Below, in pieces: positions 48,656-62,800 of a stretch of 64,000 nucleotides of DNA; within the stretch, counting starts at the first letter, position 1; each line of letters starts with the position of its first letter. The DNA comes from Eretmocerus hayati (lineage: Eukaryota; Arthropoda; Insecta; Hymenoptera; Aphelinidae), in assembly GCA_029851415.1 (NCBI GenBank), contig CM056741.1, positions 175,939,021 through 176,003,020 of the forward strand. The letters are read 5' to 3'. Under the pieces are notes generated by a model, which was not told the origin of the DNA, did no database searches, and saw only the letters and a list, made by a program, of their open reading frames with translations. Both the position numbers and the translations under genes were made by a program.

Positions 48656-51600
48656 TCACGCCTGCTGACGATTGTGTTGCTGATGTTCACCGGGTCGCAA
48701 GCTGTAATTGAGCATTGGATCAAGCTCCCTAAGATGGCTGGCATTTTGGGCGGGCGCATAGCCCCAAAGTTTCATTGCTAGCCGACACTCTCGTTGTATG
48801 TCCTCGACCTCTTCAAAATCGAGCTCGCTGCGCCAGTGAAACGGAGCTGCCTTTGAGTTGCGAAAAGTACTCGAAAGCCCGCCTATGTCAGTCTTTGTGT
48901 GCGTGTCCAAAAAACGCTGTACTTCCTCGTGGAAATATAATCCGTAGAAATCAAACAGCCTTTTCGTGTGGCCTTGAGGGTCCATTGAGAGATCCTCATA
49001 TCTCATCACCCTGTAACAAAGCTACGTGTAAAAACTCCATCTATTTTATTTAAGCTCTATTTTCTCAAATTCGGTGCTACCGGACAATCTAGAGGATAAA
49101 GAAGATGACAATAATCGTAAGCATTCAATGTCAAACAATCCTTACTTGTTATTGCAAAACGGTATTAGTTGGAAAAATATGACAAGCTATGATCAAATTG
49201 ATACTTTTAAGATCGTATGTGCACCAATGAATTTCTCGATAGGTTTCTGAGAACAGGTAAATTTGTTTCAGAAAAGTATGGCTAACGAAAATGATTTGTT
49301 CAGACACGCGAACAATTATTTAACGTACCTGAAATTATCCGGATACAACTTCGAAAACAGAACAGCTGCGTCGTAATCGGACACCATATCGGAACATAAT
49401 ATACTTGGGTCGAAACAGTCCGGTTCGGTAGGACACCAATCACGGTGCTTGCGAGACTGGAGAACACCTCTCGGATCTCGAATGAGCAATACGACTTTGA
49501 TACCTAATCTGTAAAATAAGTACAGTTATTGTTACAAATTGACTTTCAAACATAAATTTGAGATGTTTTAGTCAAACAGATTGTCAACTTACTCGTTTTG
49601 TGCGAGAAATCTCTCAAAGGGGCGCAGTCGCAATCGGACGATTTTCATTGATTGAAAGGGAAATAATTTACAGAACTTGGTTACAAAACGATGATCCCAG
49701 CAGATATCTTTGTGCACCTGGCACTGCTTCCACAGATGCGTGTTGTGATTGAACACCCATGGATGCGAGTTTTTTCCAAAACTCAAATATCGCTCTGTAA
49801 AAACCCATCATTGACGAATTTATTCCAGAAGACGTATTCAAAAATCATTTGATGAATTGAGACTCACCAAGCGTAGAATAGTCACACCTAAACATTGAAT
49901 CCAGATTATCTAGAGCATCGTCAGATTCAGGCGGTTCCCTAATTTGAACGATTCCAAAGTGTAAAAGTGGTTCGTAATGATAGAAATTGGCTGGATGGGC
50001 TGTCAGTATATCTCCCAGAAAAGTACTACCACTTCGCCAAGTTGTCAAAACCACGCTTCGTAATGGATTTCCGCCTTTTTCAATCACAAGATCATCGAGT
50101 TTGCTACGGCGAAAAAAGAGTCTGATCAACGTGTGTCACAAAAAAATGCCCATTTTACATGATTTAATGAGGATTCCGAATATTGTACATTGAATGAAAG
50201 ATAATTTCATTTGCAATCGAATTTTGAGCTCGAGTACAGAATATGGGTTGTTGAAACAGACCATATCAGGTAAAGAGTTCATAAAGTAGACATGCATCTG
50301 GGTACAGTTCAACAATTCTGAACGAAATGAAATTCTCAAACTTCTTTCAAGCAGGTATTCAGAATCCTCAGCTCTTATAAATCGGCAAGCAGAGTGCAAA
50401 AAAATGACAAATTTCAAGTTTTTTCCCGAGATTTCATTCAAATTTTGAAAGAAAAATGTTGTTCCGAGTTCCAAGACTGGATATAATAGAATAGTTGGTA
50501 CTAGTCATCACTGAAACGTTGATATACAGATAAACAAATGTGGATCTACAATAATCGAGTCTAGACTCAGAGAAATCCGGAATAATTACGAATCGAGAAG
50601 CATCAGTCTACCAGGCATCACGAGTGGTGATAGCAATTATTCAATCTTGGCTGAGGATTTAGATTATACAGTCATGCGTATGACATACACTAATCTTCAT
50701 CATAAATGTTTCAACCAGTGAAGCTTTCAAGATTTGCATGATATCTCACTATATGCATTCTTGCGAGGTAAAAAAGTGACCTCGAAAATAAAATGTTTCG
50801 TCTCAACTCCCGGCGTGAATTTCAAGGGAATAAGATCTACATCATCTTATCATCATTCATTTTTTATAAAGATGATAGACGAGTACATTGCAATTCATTC
50901 GAAGAGCTGAATGCACCTCGGCGATAAATCTAGATCATTGATGACACCCTCTCTTCTCAGAGTCAACCAATATTCCAAGCAGAAGTTGATATTACTTATA
51001 TTGAGAGTTAATATGGCTTGTGGTTATTTTTTCGTTTTCTTTATGGCAATTTGTAGAAATACATTTGATTGAGTTGTAAAGTACTGGCTCGTTGAAAGCC
51101 GAAATGGCGAATGAAACGAGTGAGTAGAACCGCGGTATAAAATAAAAACTTCTACAGTCGAAATTGGATTTAATATATATTATGTACCGAGTTCCGGAAA
51201 ACGCATTTTCTTTATGGAGCGAGTGCTGGATGCTGCGAGCCTTTCGCCGACGTTCACGACTCGTTTCGTGAAGAATCGTTTTCCGCACGAGGTACATAAT
51301 GGATTTTATCGTCTGACAATGGAAACAGTGTTTGTCCGTCCGCGTAGGCGGACGGAAACACGATGTTTCCGTCGGTAAGGCGATAAAATTAATTTGAGAT
51401 AGTGAATTCTCAATTCAAGTGCATTCAGAAAGAAGAAGAATAAATTGATTCACCTTGCGTACACTCCGTACTTGCCATCCGGATAGACGTAACCCTCCAT
51501 ATCTTTTTCGATTATTCGTCTTTGCTGTTCCACAACATCGTCGATTTCCATAAGAGTCAAATTTTCCGGGCTGTAATTGATTTTGGAGTAGCTCTGCAAG

Positions 51601-54600
51601 AATACATGCATTGTTAGTGAAGATCCTTATGTGCGGAGACTCAAAGAAAATACGAAGCCGGGGACGAGACAAGAGCACAAAATCCTCTAAAGATAACCGT
51701 GCGTTTGGAGTTACACATTTTCTACGCATATGTACAACTGGGGAGCGCGTTGGGGGGGGGGGGGGCAGGAGTAATTGGAATTCATTAGTAAGTACACTGT
51801 CTATAAGAATTCTCTAATACAAGAGGCATCATTTATAGAATATTTACAGGACCTGGAGATATCTTGTGGTTATGATACCAGAAACTCCTAGAAAGCTATC
51901 ATTTATAAGAAGATACAAAATAAGGGAAGAGAGTTGAATCAAAAATAAGAGAAGAATTGACCACGCTAGAACGAAAGCTGAACTAAATTAATTATTGGTT
52001 ACACAAGACGTATTTAAGAACTAATCGTATAGTAAGTACATTCTAGGGAGCGACGACATTCCGGACGACAGTTTCTTCTATTGGAATTCATTAGTAAGTA
52101 CACTGTCTATAAGAATTCTCTAATACAAGAGGCATCATTTATAGAATATTTACAGGACCTGGAGATATCTTGTGGTTATGATACCAGAAACTCCTAGAAA
52201 GCTATCATTTATAAGAAGATACAAAATAAGGGAAGAGAGTTGAATCAAAAATAAGAGAAGAATTGACTTCATTAGTAAGTACACTGTCTATAAGAATTCT
52301 CTAATACAAGAGGCATCATTTATAGAATATTTACAGGACCTGGAGATATCTTGTGGTTATGATACCAGAAACTCCTAGAAAGCTATCATTTATAAGAAGA
52401 TACAAAATAAGGGAAGAGAGTTGAATCAAAAATAAGAGAAGAATTGACCACGCTAGAACGAAAGCTGAACTAAATTAATTATTGGTTACACAAGACGTAT
52501 TTAAGAACTAATCGTATAGTAAGTACATTCTAGGGAGCGACGACATTCCGGACGACAGTTTCTTCTAATAACAATAAGACGGTTATTGTCTGATATCTAT
52601 ATAAAAATTGAAATACTGCATAAATCTCAAATTGACGAGCGTTAAAAAGAATTATTTTCGAATCAACTGCATGGTTCACATAAATAATATCGACATGGAG
52701 TATAACTTAATCGCAATTTGTTCATTACACACTACGGGCCATTACGGTTTGCAATCAGAGACGGTCGACAATTACTTAGACTATAAGACCTTCCAAAATT
52801 ATTCAACATTTCACTAGGAGTTTCCTTCAAACTTTTTCATTTTCAAATTGACTCTGCAAAAATATATTTGAGGATCTAGAAGCTATTCAAGATAGAATAG
52901 AATTGATATAAATATTAAAATAAAATTTGATAAAGTGAGAAGTTCATTTTCTCGTTTTTGAGTTAATAGAAAGAAATGGGAAAACCCAGACGAGCAAAAT
53001 CCAGCCAAGAATCTTTTCACGAAAATTCGTGGTTTTTTAGTGTATTATTCGTGAATTAATCAAATCTGATCTGTGAGAGAAAAGTTCATGTCAATGGAAA
53101 ACATGCCAACTATCACGTGTGCGAACTCATTACGGACGTGGAAATGTAAATATTTCTCGGAAAATGTCACAATAGAAACTTCTGAATGACCTAAATCAAT
53201 ACTCAAAGCCGACAGACATATAACCAATTTTGCAGAGTTTGCTTGGAGTTTATGAGTGCAGGGTAATGATTTTGTACATACATATTATACATGTTTATCA
53301 AAAAGAAGCATCAAGCGGGTAACACAGAACAAAATTACGAGCTAAAAAGGACAGTCACAGAGATGTTATGAACAGTATGCATAAATTAGCAGGCACCCTC
53401 AAATTATATGATAACTCATATGATAGTTCAACATTTCTCTTCATTCGCTTTTAACTGGCACAGACTATACACGAACAATTCGATTGTATCATAATCAATC
53501 TCTGAATGTGCATGCGTAAATAATTTTCGACCCAATAAGGCTTTAGACTGACAAAAGGTATGCTCATTTAGGAGCGATTGTTTGCAAAACTGCCTCGTAT
53601 CCTTTGCGATGCAAGGCCCATAACTTACCACAAAAGGATCGTTAGTATCGATAGTTGGTGCCATGAGAGTTTCTTGATATTTTATTCCCATTCTAAAATC
53701 TGATTCCTAATTTTAAAAGAAGTACAATAAAATTTGGTTCACCATCGATACATTCAATCGATTAATATCGTCATAGATGTTTGGCCAAGATGCATGTTAC
53801 AACAGTGAAATCTTTCAATTGATCATCAATTGATTGATCGTTTGACAGTATTACACTGCAAAGGGACTAGTCTTTCGAAGAAAAGAAATTATTCACGAAG
53901 AGATGTTGTTTGACCTTATGCTCGGACGTCGATATTTTAGAAGACGAATTCGAGTGCACAAGACGAAAAAAAAAATTTCTGTCCATCAGAGCTTTCGGCT
54001 CATTCCAGACTCGGTAATGGTCAAGTTTTCTTTCCTTTCTCGGAAATCTACGATTCCGGGTGATCGGGGAAAGCGTATAATATGAAACTTTGCATTTTTT
54101 ATAGGAGAGAAGCAAACCTTGCATTCCTCATCAAATTGACAGATTCAGTTCGAAAACCGAATTAAGGTTAGGTAGATTTTTCCGTCGAATCTTAATTTTA
54201 TTCATTTGAATGAATTTGCTTTCGGAATATCTTCCTTTTTTATGCATTCAGAAAATACCAAAACTCGCTATTCTCATTAGTATGACAAGCGCGTCATGAA
54301 TTTCTCTGTTTGCTTCGAGTCAATTTGAGAGAGGATCTCGCACAGTGTCAGGAATCCAGCAGTCTTCTAACTAAAACTAATCGTGGCAATAAAAAGGAAG
54401 AGCTTCATAAATTTGACTGATGCAACCAATTCATCGTTATTCTTCACGCACTTCTTCAATTACTTCCCGTAAATTGGATTCAACAACCGATTCAGATTCA
54501 TTACCTGAAATATTATGCGACTTCATTGGATCGTAAATGATTTTATCATATGTCAATTATTCCAGAAATCTAATTTCAGCAAGACGTCAAGGCTTCATCT

Positions 54601-55316
54601 TTTCAAAAAAGCTGTATTCTGAAAGGATTCTTCCATTTGTTTCGCTATCTTTTGATTTTTATTGAAAGATTAATGCAAAGATAGGAAAATTTTCCCCAAA
54701 GCGAGTGAATATGCAATCACCACGGTTATCTTTAAAAAAGTGGCGGTTGCGAGGTTTAAGTCTTGCCTAGGAAAGAACTTTTCCGTTTTTGCATCATCTA
54801 AGTAAAAATCAAGACATTGTTTTAATCAAAAAATTCCTCCCTGGTGCAGCCAATTTGAGAATTATATCCTCAAAAGTTGTCGTTTGACTTTTTCTCAAAC
54901 TATACGATCGCCACGCAGGGAATACGCAGAAAATAATGTATGGAGTTGATTATGAGCGCACTCGAAAGCACATTGTAAAAGAAATTCACATTGCCGTGCT
55001 AAGAAGGAGTACCAGAGTCGATTCCGTTGATGCTAATATGCATTTTTGAACCTCGCGAGTCTTGTTTTTCGGGGTAACACTAATTGAGAGTATGTCACTC
55101 AGTTTGTGCTGTAATTTGCACGAGCCAATTTTTTCGAGTTTATCGTTACTGCCACGCTATACTATTGTAATAGGTCAATCAACTAGTACTCACCGAAAAT
55201 ACCGGCTGCAGACGATGCTCAGTGTAATAATTGGTGTAGCGCTGATTCAAAGCCACAAAAATAATGCAAACGCTCACGAGCAGGATCAGGAAGTAAAAAC
55301 CCAGCCTCTTCGACAT
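48656..55316 (-). CDS. Golgi carbohydrate sulfotransferase (GlcNAc/Gal 6-O-type, CHST1-7-like)
   Basis: Type II membrane enzyme that transfers sulfate from PAPS to glycan hydroxyls. Six exons join in phase: 55316-55194, 51593-51454, 50103-49868, 49794-49593, 49508-49329, 49010-48656; 411 residues. Exon 1 encodes a short cytosolic MSKRLG and then the membrane anchor FYFLILLVSVCIIFVAL. Exon 3 has the 5'-phosphosulfate-binding loop (TTWRSGSTFLGDIL, residues about 107-120). Exon 5 has the 3'-phosphate-binding strand VVLLIRDPRGVLQSR. The last exon begins VMRYEDLSMDP, a conserved 6-O-sulfotransferase block, and ends with a polar His/Gln tail. Two long introns (3.6 and 1.35 kb) carry repeats. The substrate (GlcNAc, Gal or GalNAc) cannot be told from sequence by eye. 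Divergent from kleisin copy B. Confidence 0.92.
51176..51300. repeat. Hairpin repeat in sulfotransferase intron 2
   Basis: TATTATGTACCGAG...GGAAAACG at about 51176-51202 is inverted at about 51277-51300 (CGTTTTCC...GGTACATAAT). A second small palindrome (GTCCGTCCGC / GCGGACGG) follows at about 51338-51356. Probably a MITE-like remnant. Confidence 0.6.
51775..52567 (+). repeat. 305-bp tandem repeat, 2.6 copies
   Basis: Copies start at about 51775, 52080 and 52266. The first and third are about 305 bp and look identical; the middle one is cut to about 186 bp, ending at AAGAATTGAC. Each unit starts ATTCATTAGTAAGTACACTG and ends GACGACAGTTTCTTCTA. A run of 13 G lies just before it at about 51752. 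It lies in sulfotransferase intron 1 (51594-55193). Identity implies recent expansion, or an assembly artefact. Confidence 0.9.
54437..54504 (-). other. Orphan exon-like segment in sulfotransferase intron 1
   Basis: A TTTCAG acceptor followed by 22 open codons (acidic, ESESVV ... EVIEEVREE) and TAA. It enters in phase 1, whereas sulfotransferase exon 1 leaves in phase 0, so it is not a simple alternative last exon. It may be chance or a remnant of another gene. Confidence 0.25.
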
Positions 55317-58300
55317 TTTGAGCCCTGCCAAAAATACACTCACTAAATGCAGTAGTAGTTCCATATTTCAAGATATATTTGGAACTCCACGCATTTGCAT
55401 CATTTTGAAACGATCTTTTTCAATCACCCAAAAAGATTGCGAAATTGAAGAGCTCATCACGCATCAATTTTTTATCAAATCTAAATTCACTGCTAAAATT
55501 GATGAAATTTTCTAATCTCATGTTGATTGCACATGCCTTATGCTAATACTTAGACGCGCTCGAGTTCTAAGGATCAGAAATGAATGCAACTGCAAGCTGA
55601 CTTCGAGCCGGAATATTCTAGAATAAATAATCTTTGAGTATCAAGACATTTTTGCCTATACTTTCCTATGTATGAAATACACGTGATACTCATTATCGTA
55701 TATCGAATTTTCTACAGCGAAATGATCAGAGAGTCCCCTCGACTGTCATAACTGAGTGGAATATACCAGTACCCCAAAACAACTATTGCCTATGAGATTG
55801 AATTGATCATAAAATTAGAATAAGTAATTCAGAGGGTTCAAATTTGATCACTTGCCATTTTGGGAAATCTCACTTTGTTAGCAGAGGAATGAAGAAGATG
55901 ATTTTACTGTTCGTAGAAATATTCAGTAGTAGTTTTCTCTGCATAGACAGTTGGTTACAACGACTTAACTTCTCATATGTAACTGTAGTGTAAATTGAAA
56001 CTAAGTTTTGAAACCAAAAAAGAAGTTGACAAGAGAGATTACATTACACGCGATGCCAACTTTAATGGGGTCTTGTGAGTCAGAGTTAATAAAATATTTA
56101 GTCAAATCCCATACTCAAAAATTAGAGTTGGCACGTCATGAGAAAGAAAATCCGTAGCGTTATAATCATAGCTAGATGTTCCAGAAATTTTTCATATGTG
56201 ATGAAGTGCAACAATTTATAGGTCTGTCAGTTTCATGACCTTGGAGTTCTATATTAGTGCAAATATTAATTCAGATCATCATTCAACATCGTCAATTATT
56301 TGCTATCAGTAATGTGTGGAGTCAAAGTATTCAGAAAATCACACCAATGTTATTTGTTAAAAAATTGAGCAAACTTACGTTTCAAATATGTCATCATCAT
56401 GATCATTCATTGGATTTTTCTTCGTGTTCTGCTCCGAGTTGAACATTCATATTTCACATTCATTTTCATTTCTGTATATCTCGAATTATCAAGTTTTCCT
56501 ATATGGTCGCTGACATCTCCTAAGCAATATCTTCTGAGAAAGTTTCTGAAGATAGATTGTGCCTCTTCATTTCAAAGGAGTCCTCCTAATTCCAAATCAA
56601 ACCTTGAAGAAATGAAGTACATATTTTGAAATAGCTTGAATGAAAATGTTGTCTTAAACTATATATGCATCGGTAGATCACGGTGTAGATCACTAATACC
56701 ACGGAAGCATTCGTGGATAGAACATTACCATATTCTTCTTACTACAAATGTTCAAGGAGAAAAGTGGAATCTAAATTTGATCATCAGACCATCAGAAGCT
56801 AACATTTTTCTGGTAAAAACTTCAAATTCTGACAACAAATGTTAATCCCAGAACCACCATGACGCAAACATGGACCAGATATTCATACAGATCACACTAT
56901 AACTGAGGTATTGTCATGACCTCCGCAAATGCGGTACATGCGAAATGAGCACACAACTTGATTGTTGTTGCAGCTAGAATCGCGATAAAAGTTGTGAGTG
57001 GCACAGATACTTGGAGAATTTTCTGACAGCACCGAGGATAGATGTACTAAATGTACTTACAATGTACGATTAAAAGCACAGAAAACGAAGCTTCGGGATC
57101 AGAGAAGAATTCGTTCTCACGTGCAAGACTTGTCAAAAAAAGTAAACATTTAGCAGCTGGTGTGCACCTTTTTGAGGTTAGACTAGACACTGGAAACGAC
57201 GGCAATCAATGCAGCCGACTAAAAATATAGATGTGGAGCACATCACTAATCTCACTCACTGTCTCTTATCATCGCTATTATCATAATACATCACTTCTTG
57301 AAGTATCTTGCACACGCGAAATAAACTCCAGCAAATTCGTCGGCTCGCATGCAAGCGCGAGCTTCGACTGCTTCGCACTAGGCATGATGAGCACGGAATC
57401 ACGGAAAGCTCAACGCCGCATTCGCACACGTGGAATATGGAAGGGAGAGAGGCAAGAGCGGGGGTGTGCTTTGCAAGAATTGTTTGCAAATAGCCATCAC
57501 TAATCACTATGATAGTAAATCGGAGCTTGCATCTGCTCTACATGATAATGTGAGCGTGCCACGCCATTGCCACTCGATGTTTTTTGATGTTTATTGTCTC
57601 ATGCCATATTTTCGGATGGCTGAAAATCACCTGAAAATGAAATATATATTGTGTGGCGGTTTTTGACAGCAATCCGGATCACTTGACGAAGTATTTTTTA
57701 TTGAATTTTTCATAAATTTTTAAAAACACAGTTCTTGTGCTATTATGTTCGTTAAAGTAAAACTCATTTCAGATGATAGATTACGATGATTACAGCGAAA
57801 AAAATTCGTCAGCGGTCCGTAATTATTGACGAACATTGTCAGCGCGGTGGTTAAACAATTTTGGGAGTGGGATTTTTATATAGGACTTATATCATGCTCC
57901 CGCGGCGCCACGATAACTGAACTCTCTCCCGCACCTTATCATCAAACAATAATAGTGATAAACTAGCATAGCGTCGCTTTTTTAAAGCGTATCTGTCAAA
58001 TGTCACTCACCTGTCTTGTTTTACATATATTTGACATGACTTTCGAATTCATCACACTTTTACACGATAATTTTTTTTATCTTCATTATTTACGGTACAC
58101 GGGTCGATATCCAATGAGGGCTTTGTGGATCGTAGGCGTTTCAGTAAATAAGAAAGAGCTTAGGATTAATCTGGAATTGAAATTTGGATTTTAAACCTAT
58201 TACTATGTTAAAATTCATAATTTATCATACGATCATTTCAAACATAGTCAATTTTGTAATAAGGATCTCAACAATTGTCTGAGATCATGGAAACAGTTGA

Positions 58301-58940
58301 GACTCGAAAATGGAGGAATTACATGATGAAAACTTGAAATATTTTGCAACCTGCAGTCATCAAAATCAAACTTTCATTTGCTCATATGATTCGAGTCTCC
58401 ATTAAATTTTGAATTTAACTGAATTTGCACTTCGAAGATGAAAACTTTCCACTTCGTTTCTCGAGTTTTTCGAAGATGAGAATGTATTCATAAAGAGATG
58501 TTAATAATCTCTTACAAATAATAATCATCATAAGTAATCGTTTCAACTATATTAATTGGCTTTAAATTCGTAGAGATTAAATAATACTGTCAACTCGATG
58601 AACCGCTCACCAACAAAGCCGATTTCCGCAAACATATGTAAGGAACGATTTCAGCGAATCGAACATCGTTTCAAAAATCATTCGAATTCGTGGAATATCG
58701 GCGAGCGCGCGACAGAATAAACCGCCGCCCCGATTGTCCACCCCCACTCACCCTATCATCATCAGTAGCATCCGGATCGTTGCATCGTACGGATCATCGC
58801 GACTTTTTATTCTGAGTTGCATGCAATTTTGGCGGGCTCATCTTTGGTATTTTCGCCACCCTTGGTGTTTCTCAGTAAATACATGGTCATCATCAGTAAT
58901 TTATTCTCGTCATCGTGCTCTGATTATCCTCCAATATTTC
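55317..58940. other. Head-to-head region, sulfotransferase / kleisin B
   Basis: A 3.6-kb stretch with no recognised coding exon. Short frames at 57231-57503 and 56257-56629 have no family match. GC-richer patches at about 57330-57480 and 58680-58790 may mark promoters or untranslated exons. Confidence 0.45.
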
Positions 58941-59127
58941 GATACGATTTTTAAGAACTAGTGCTTCAGGACATCGTTAAAGTACTTGAAGTGCATCAGT
59001 TGAGCTTTTCAGTCGCGGACGAAGCTCACTTCGAGGGGAGAGCGTCCTGTTGAAAGGTTGAATTCTGGAGTCACCTTTAGCTTATCCGCATTTAAAACAG
59101 TTGTATTTTTCAAGACTGCGTTACGAG
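58940..59127 (+). other. Probable 5' untranslated exon of kleisin B
   Basis: TTACGAG|GTAAGA at 59127 is a strong donor, and CCGCAG|GTTGC at 59812/59813 is a strong acceptor nine bases before the kleisin B start. This fits a non-coding first exon and a 685-bp leader intron. The 5' limit is a guess. Confidence 0.5.
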
Positions 59128-59821
59128 GTAAGATTCGTTTATTCATTCAATTTTCGTTCGTTATCTTCGTCAATTTTTGGATCTTTCGTTGGTTGATGAA
59201 ATGAGTGAAATTCCATATTCACGCCAATCGTCCCCGAACAATTTCGGATGTTAATACAATAGTCAGATATGTTGTACACACAGAATCAGAAAATATTCGA
59301 TGATACTCCGATTATTGAAATGATTTGTTGTAACGGTCTTCCCATTCAGCAGATTGTTTTCAAATCTCACTTTCCGCGGGCACGGCGTCTTTCGCATTAA
59401 TGGCGCGAATTCTTAGAAATATGGAAATCGGTTCCGCGTATAGGATATTTTCTCTGCAAAGTCGTGCGCTTTAAGTCTAAATGAGCCGAGAAAGATCGTT
59501 ACACATATTATGAGCTCACAGTTACAATTAAATTGTTGCATCTTTCTTTATTTTTGGCGGGAGTGAAAGTCGAACTTATTGCAGCCTCCATTATTTGCTA
59601 TATTCATTGGACTTTCGATCAGCGTGTTGAACTCTAATTTAACGATTGGCACTACGGTTCCAAAAGAGAACGGACTTCCTAATTTTTGACATTATTGTCG
59701 ACAGCAAATTTTACGTTTCAAAAACTGCCTCATCAGTAGTGGTGGTCCATTTTCATCCGATTGAGATCGCAAAGTCGTACCTTAAAAAATCATCGGGGTG
59801 GTATTTCCGCAGGTTGCAAAC

Positions 59822-62800
59822 ATGTTTTACTCGATTGAAATATTGCGAAAGCGCAAATCTCACAAAGGGCGGCTACCCTTCTGTTGGATTGCATCAATGA
59901 ATTCCTCGGAGAGCAATTCACAGTCTAGTAAAAAGAAAAGTCAAGCGGCAAATTTTGTTGGAACTGGTTATCTCAAAATTTCAAAAAAGGATGTGGAGCA
60001 AGTGGACGTCGTGGCTACGTGGTATGTTGGATATCTTACTATAGTTCGCCTCACCTATATCTCATTCGCTCGCATTTCACGAATAATTTCAGTAGCCATT
60101 CATGTGATTGGAAATAATTTTTTGTGATCGCGTTGAACTTTATTATTCGTACTCCTATGGAAATTAATCTCGACTTGTTTAAAGTACGCTGATTCTGATC
60201 CCACACTCATAACTCTTATATATATAAGAGCTTGAATCATATATAAATTTATGTGACTCAAAATTTAATGTGGAATCCAGCACAAACTATGACATGACAT
60301 ATCATTATAAGATTCTAAATTTTGATTCTACGTGGAACAGGTCATCTCCTGAATAAGTGTATGCGTCCGTTTCATGTTTATCTGTTCCATGAAGTGATGA
60401 AGAGCTTCTTATCACTGTGAGAATATTTGATCGTAAAATTGTGTAAAATTATATTTAAATTTTGACCGAAAAACACGGTGGAATAGGAACGGCGAGTCAC
60501 GCGCGTGGAACGAATTAATGATAAACCGAAATTATTGCATTCACAGACACACATACACACGAACACACCCACACACACACACACAGAGCTAAATCTGCCA
60601 TTCATTCCGATCGGGATAAATTCCACGCAAAATAGATCTAGGATTTTCCGGCTTATCCAAAAATCGATAATTCTTGCAGCACAATTTGGAAGGCATTGAA
60701 ACTTAATTATTCAATTTTTATACAGCGACGAAATTTTGGAAGGTCTTGTGGGAGCAGATAATAAGCGCTTCAGTCTGTATCTATCTTCCCATTTGACGTC
60801 TGGTTTATTGAGAATTTACAAAGAGCAAGTTAGATCTCTCGAAGGTACATGGATTACGTATCGTAGTCTATTGTTCAATGTTGATTGCGTTTTCACTCAG
60901 ACACTTTTCTAATTTAGAGGAAACTGAGAAGCTGTTTGCTGATGTGATGGGAGGTGGGGCGGGGAGAGTGTCTGGAGGGGTTTCTGGGAAAAAGAAAAGG
61001 TGTATCATTCGTGACTCATTTTAATTGACGACCTTCATGAATTTCATTGATATTTTTCCTCTTTTTAGAAAACAAAACAATCAGATTGATCAGGATCCTG
61101 TTGACGCCCTCTTAATTTCAGAGGACAACAATGTGACAAATGACTTTGATGCGAACGTACTTTTCCCTCAGAATAGATTAGACGATCATCAAATTATTGA
61201 AGTGGAACCAATTCCTGTGAGTGCGAGTAAGATTCAAATTTTCTACATTTTATTGGTATTTTACTCTATTACGCTTGTTTCACTTTTTCAAATGCTGAAG
61301 AGCCACAATAAAATCCTTTCTTTTGGCGATGAGCTGTTGCCTCTCGATCTCGAGGCATTTGCCAATATTGATGACATACGGTAAATACTAGTTTATTCAT
61401 ATCTCTTATTGTAGCACCATAATATATGAATGATTGAGAAGCAAATTTGAAATAATATGTTTCATGTAGCGAAGGACCCAACCCCAACTTTGAAGATGAC
61501 TTCATAAGAAATCCTGAAAATCAAGAGCAAGTAGCATATGAGAATGTGATGCAGGGTGAGGCCTTGCATCAAGATTCAATTCACGAAGAACGAATTAATC
61601 CCTCGAGACCCGTGATCGGTAATGTTGATATTAGAGTTATAAGCATTATCGATGAACCTAATTTTTTCTCTCTACCTAGATGATCAAAATGCAAATTTCG
61701 CTTCTTCATCAAAAATGGCTGTAGCAGATGACAGAATTGATCATAACTCACGACTTGGTAATCTAAACTCTATCTTTCAAACAAATTATCCTCTGATCTT
61801 GCTTTCAAACTTTGCGTGATTCCTTTCAGCTTTAGTGGATGATATGATGGATATTGACCCCCCGCTTAATGATGATGCACTATGCATACTATTAAATCGT
61901 GAGTTTTTTCATCTTGTTTGAATGTTCGAGTTCATCTAGATTATGAAAAATTCTTTAAATTTCAGAAAATGAAGGAATACAATCACCTGCTAAAAGTACT
62001 GCACCACCAGAAAATTTTATCACACCTAAACGCAAATCTCGGCATCCGCATGACGAAACTCCAACAAAAAGAACAAGAGTGAGATTTTTCAATTTCATGT
62101 TTTCAACAATAAGCGATATTGTGTGCCAGAAAAACTCATTCATGAGTAAAAGTATCATAAACTAGCATCAACTCTCCATGACAAGCTTCGGAGGTATCGA
62201 ATCCTTGGATTCGAATATCTTGATGTGAGCTTGGGAGACGGTCGTATATCCATCAATATTATAAAAGTATCATAAATTTGAAAATCTATCTAAGTTCATT
62301 CATGCGATTAATCAATCATCAATAAACCAATGTATTCATAATTCCTCAGATTGTGACCGACGACGGCGCTCCTGATATGGATAATCATAGGGTAAGTGAT
62401 GAAAGAGCAAGATTTGAGCCCGTGAAAATTTACTGAATTTCGCATCCCTTATATTACATCATGTTTTCAGAGATTTTCAGCTTTATCAGAAAGTAGCCCA
62501 GTCCCAAGACGCTCATTGTTTCCTCCAGTAGGTGAACAAGCTTCGAACCTTATGATCCTTCAAAATTCGATAGAACCGCATGAGGCTCCTGAACAACCGT
62601 TGATAGATTTACAAGCAGCTGACGAGACTATCGAACCTGAGGGTGCATATTACGTCCCACAAAATAATTCTGTGCGTCTACAGTGAGTACATGGACATAA
62701 GTGATATATTGAAAATAATACTCGCTCACATTATCAAGCTCGACAGTAATATAATTTCTGTTTGATGAAGTATGTTTACATGTATTACTCAGCTCACACC

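Noticed and set aside
57231..57503. Overlapping 60-90 codon frames on both strands as genes
   Set aside because: Several frames are open at once in a GC-richer patch, none with a recognisable domain; more likely composition than coding.
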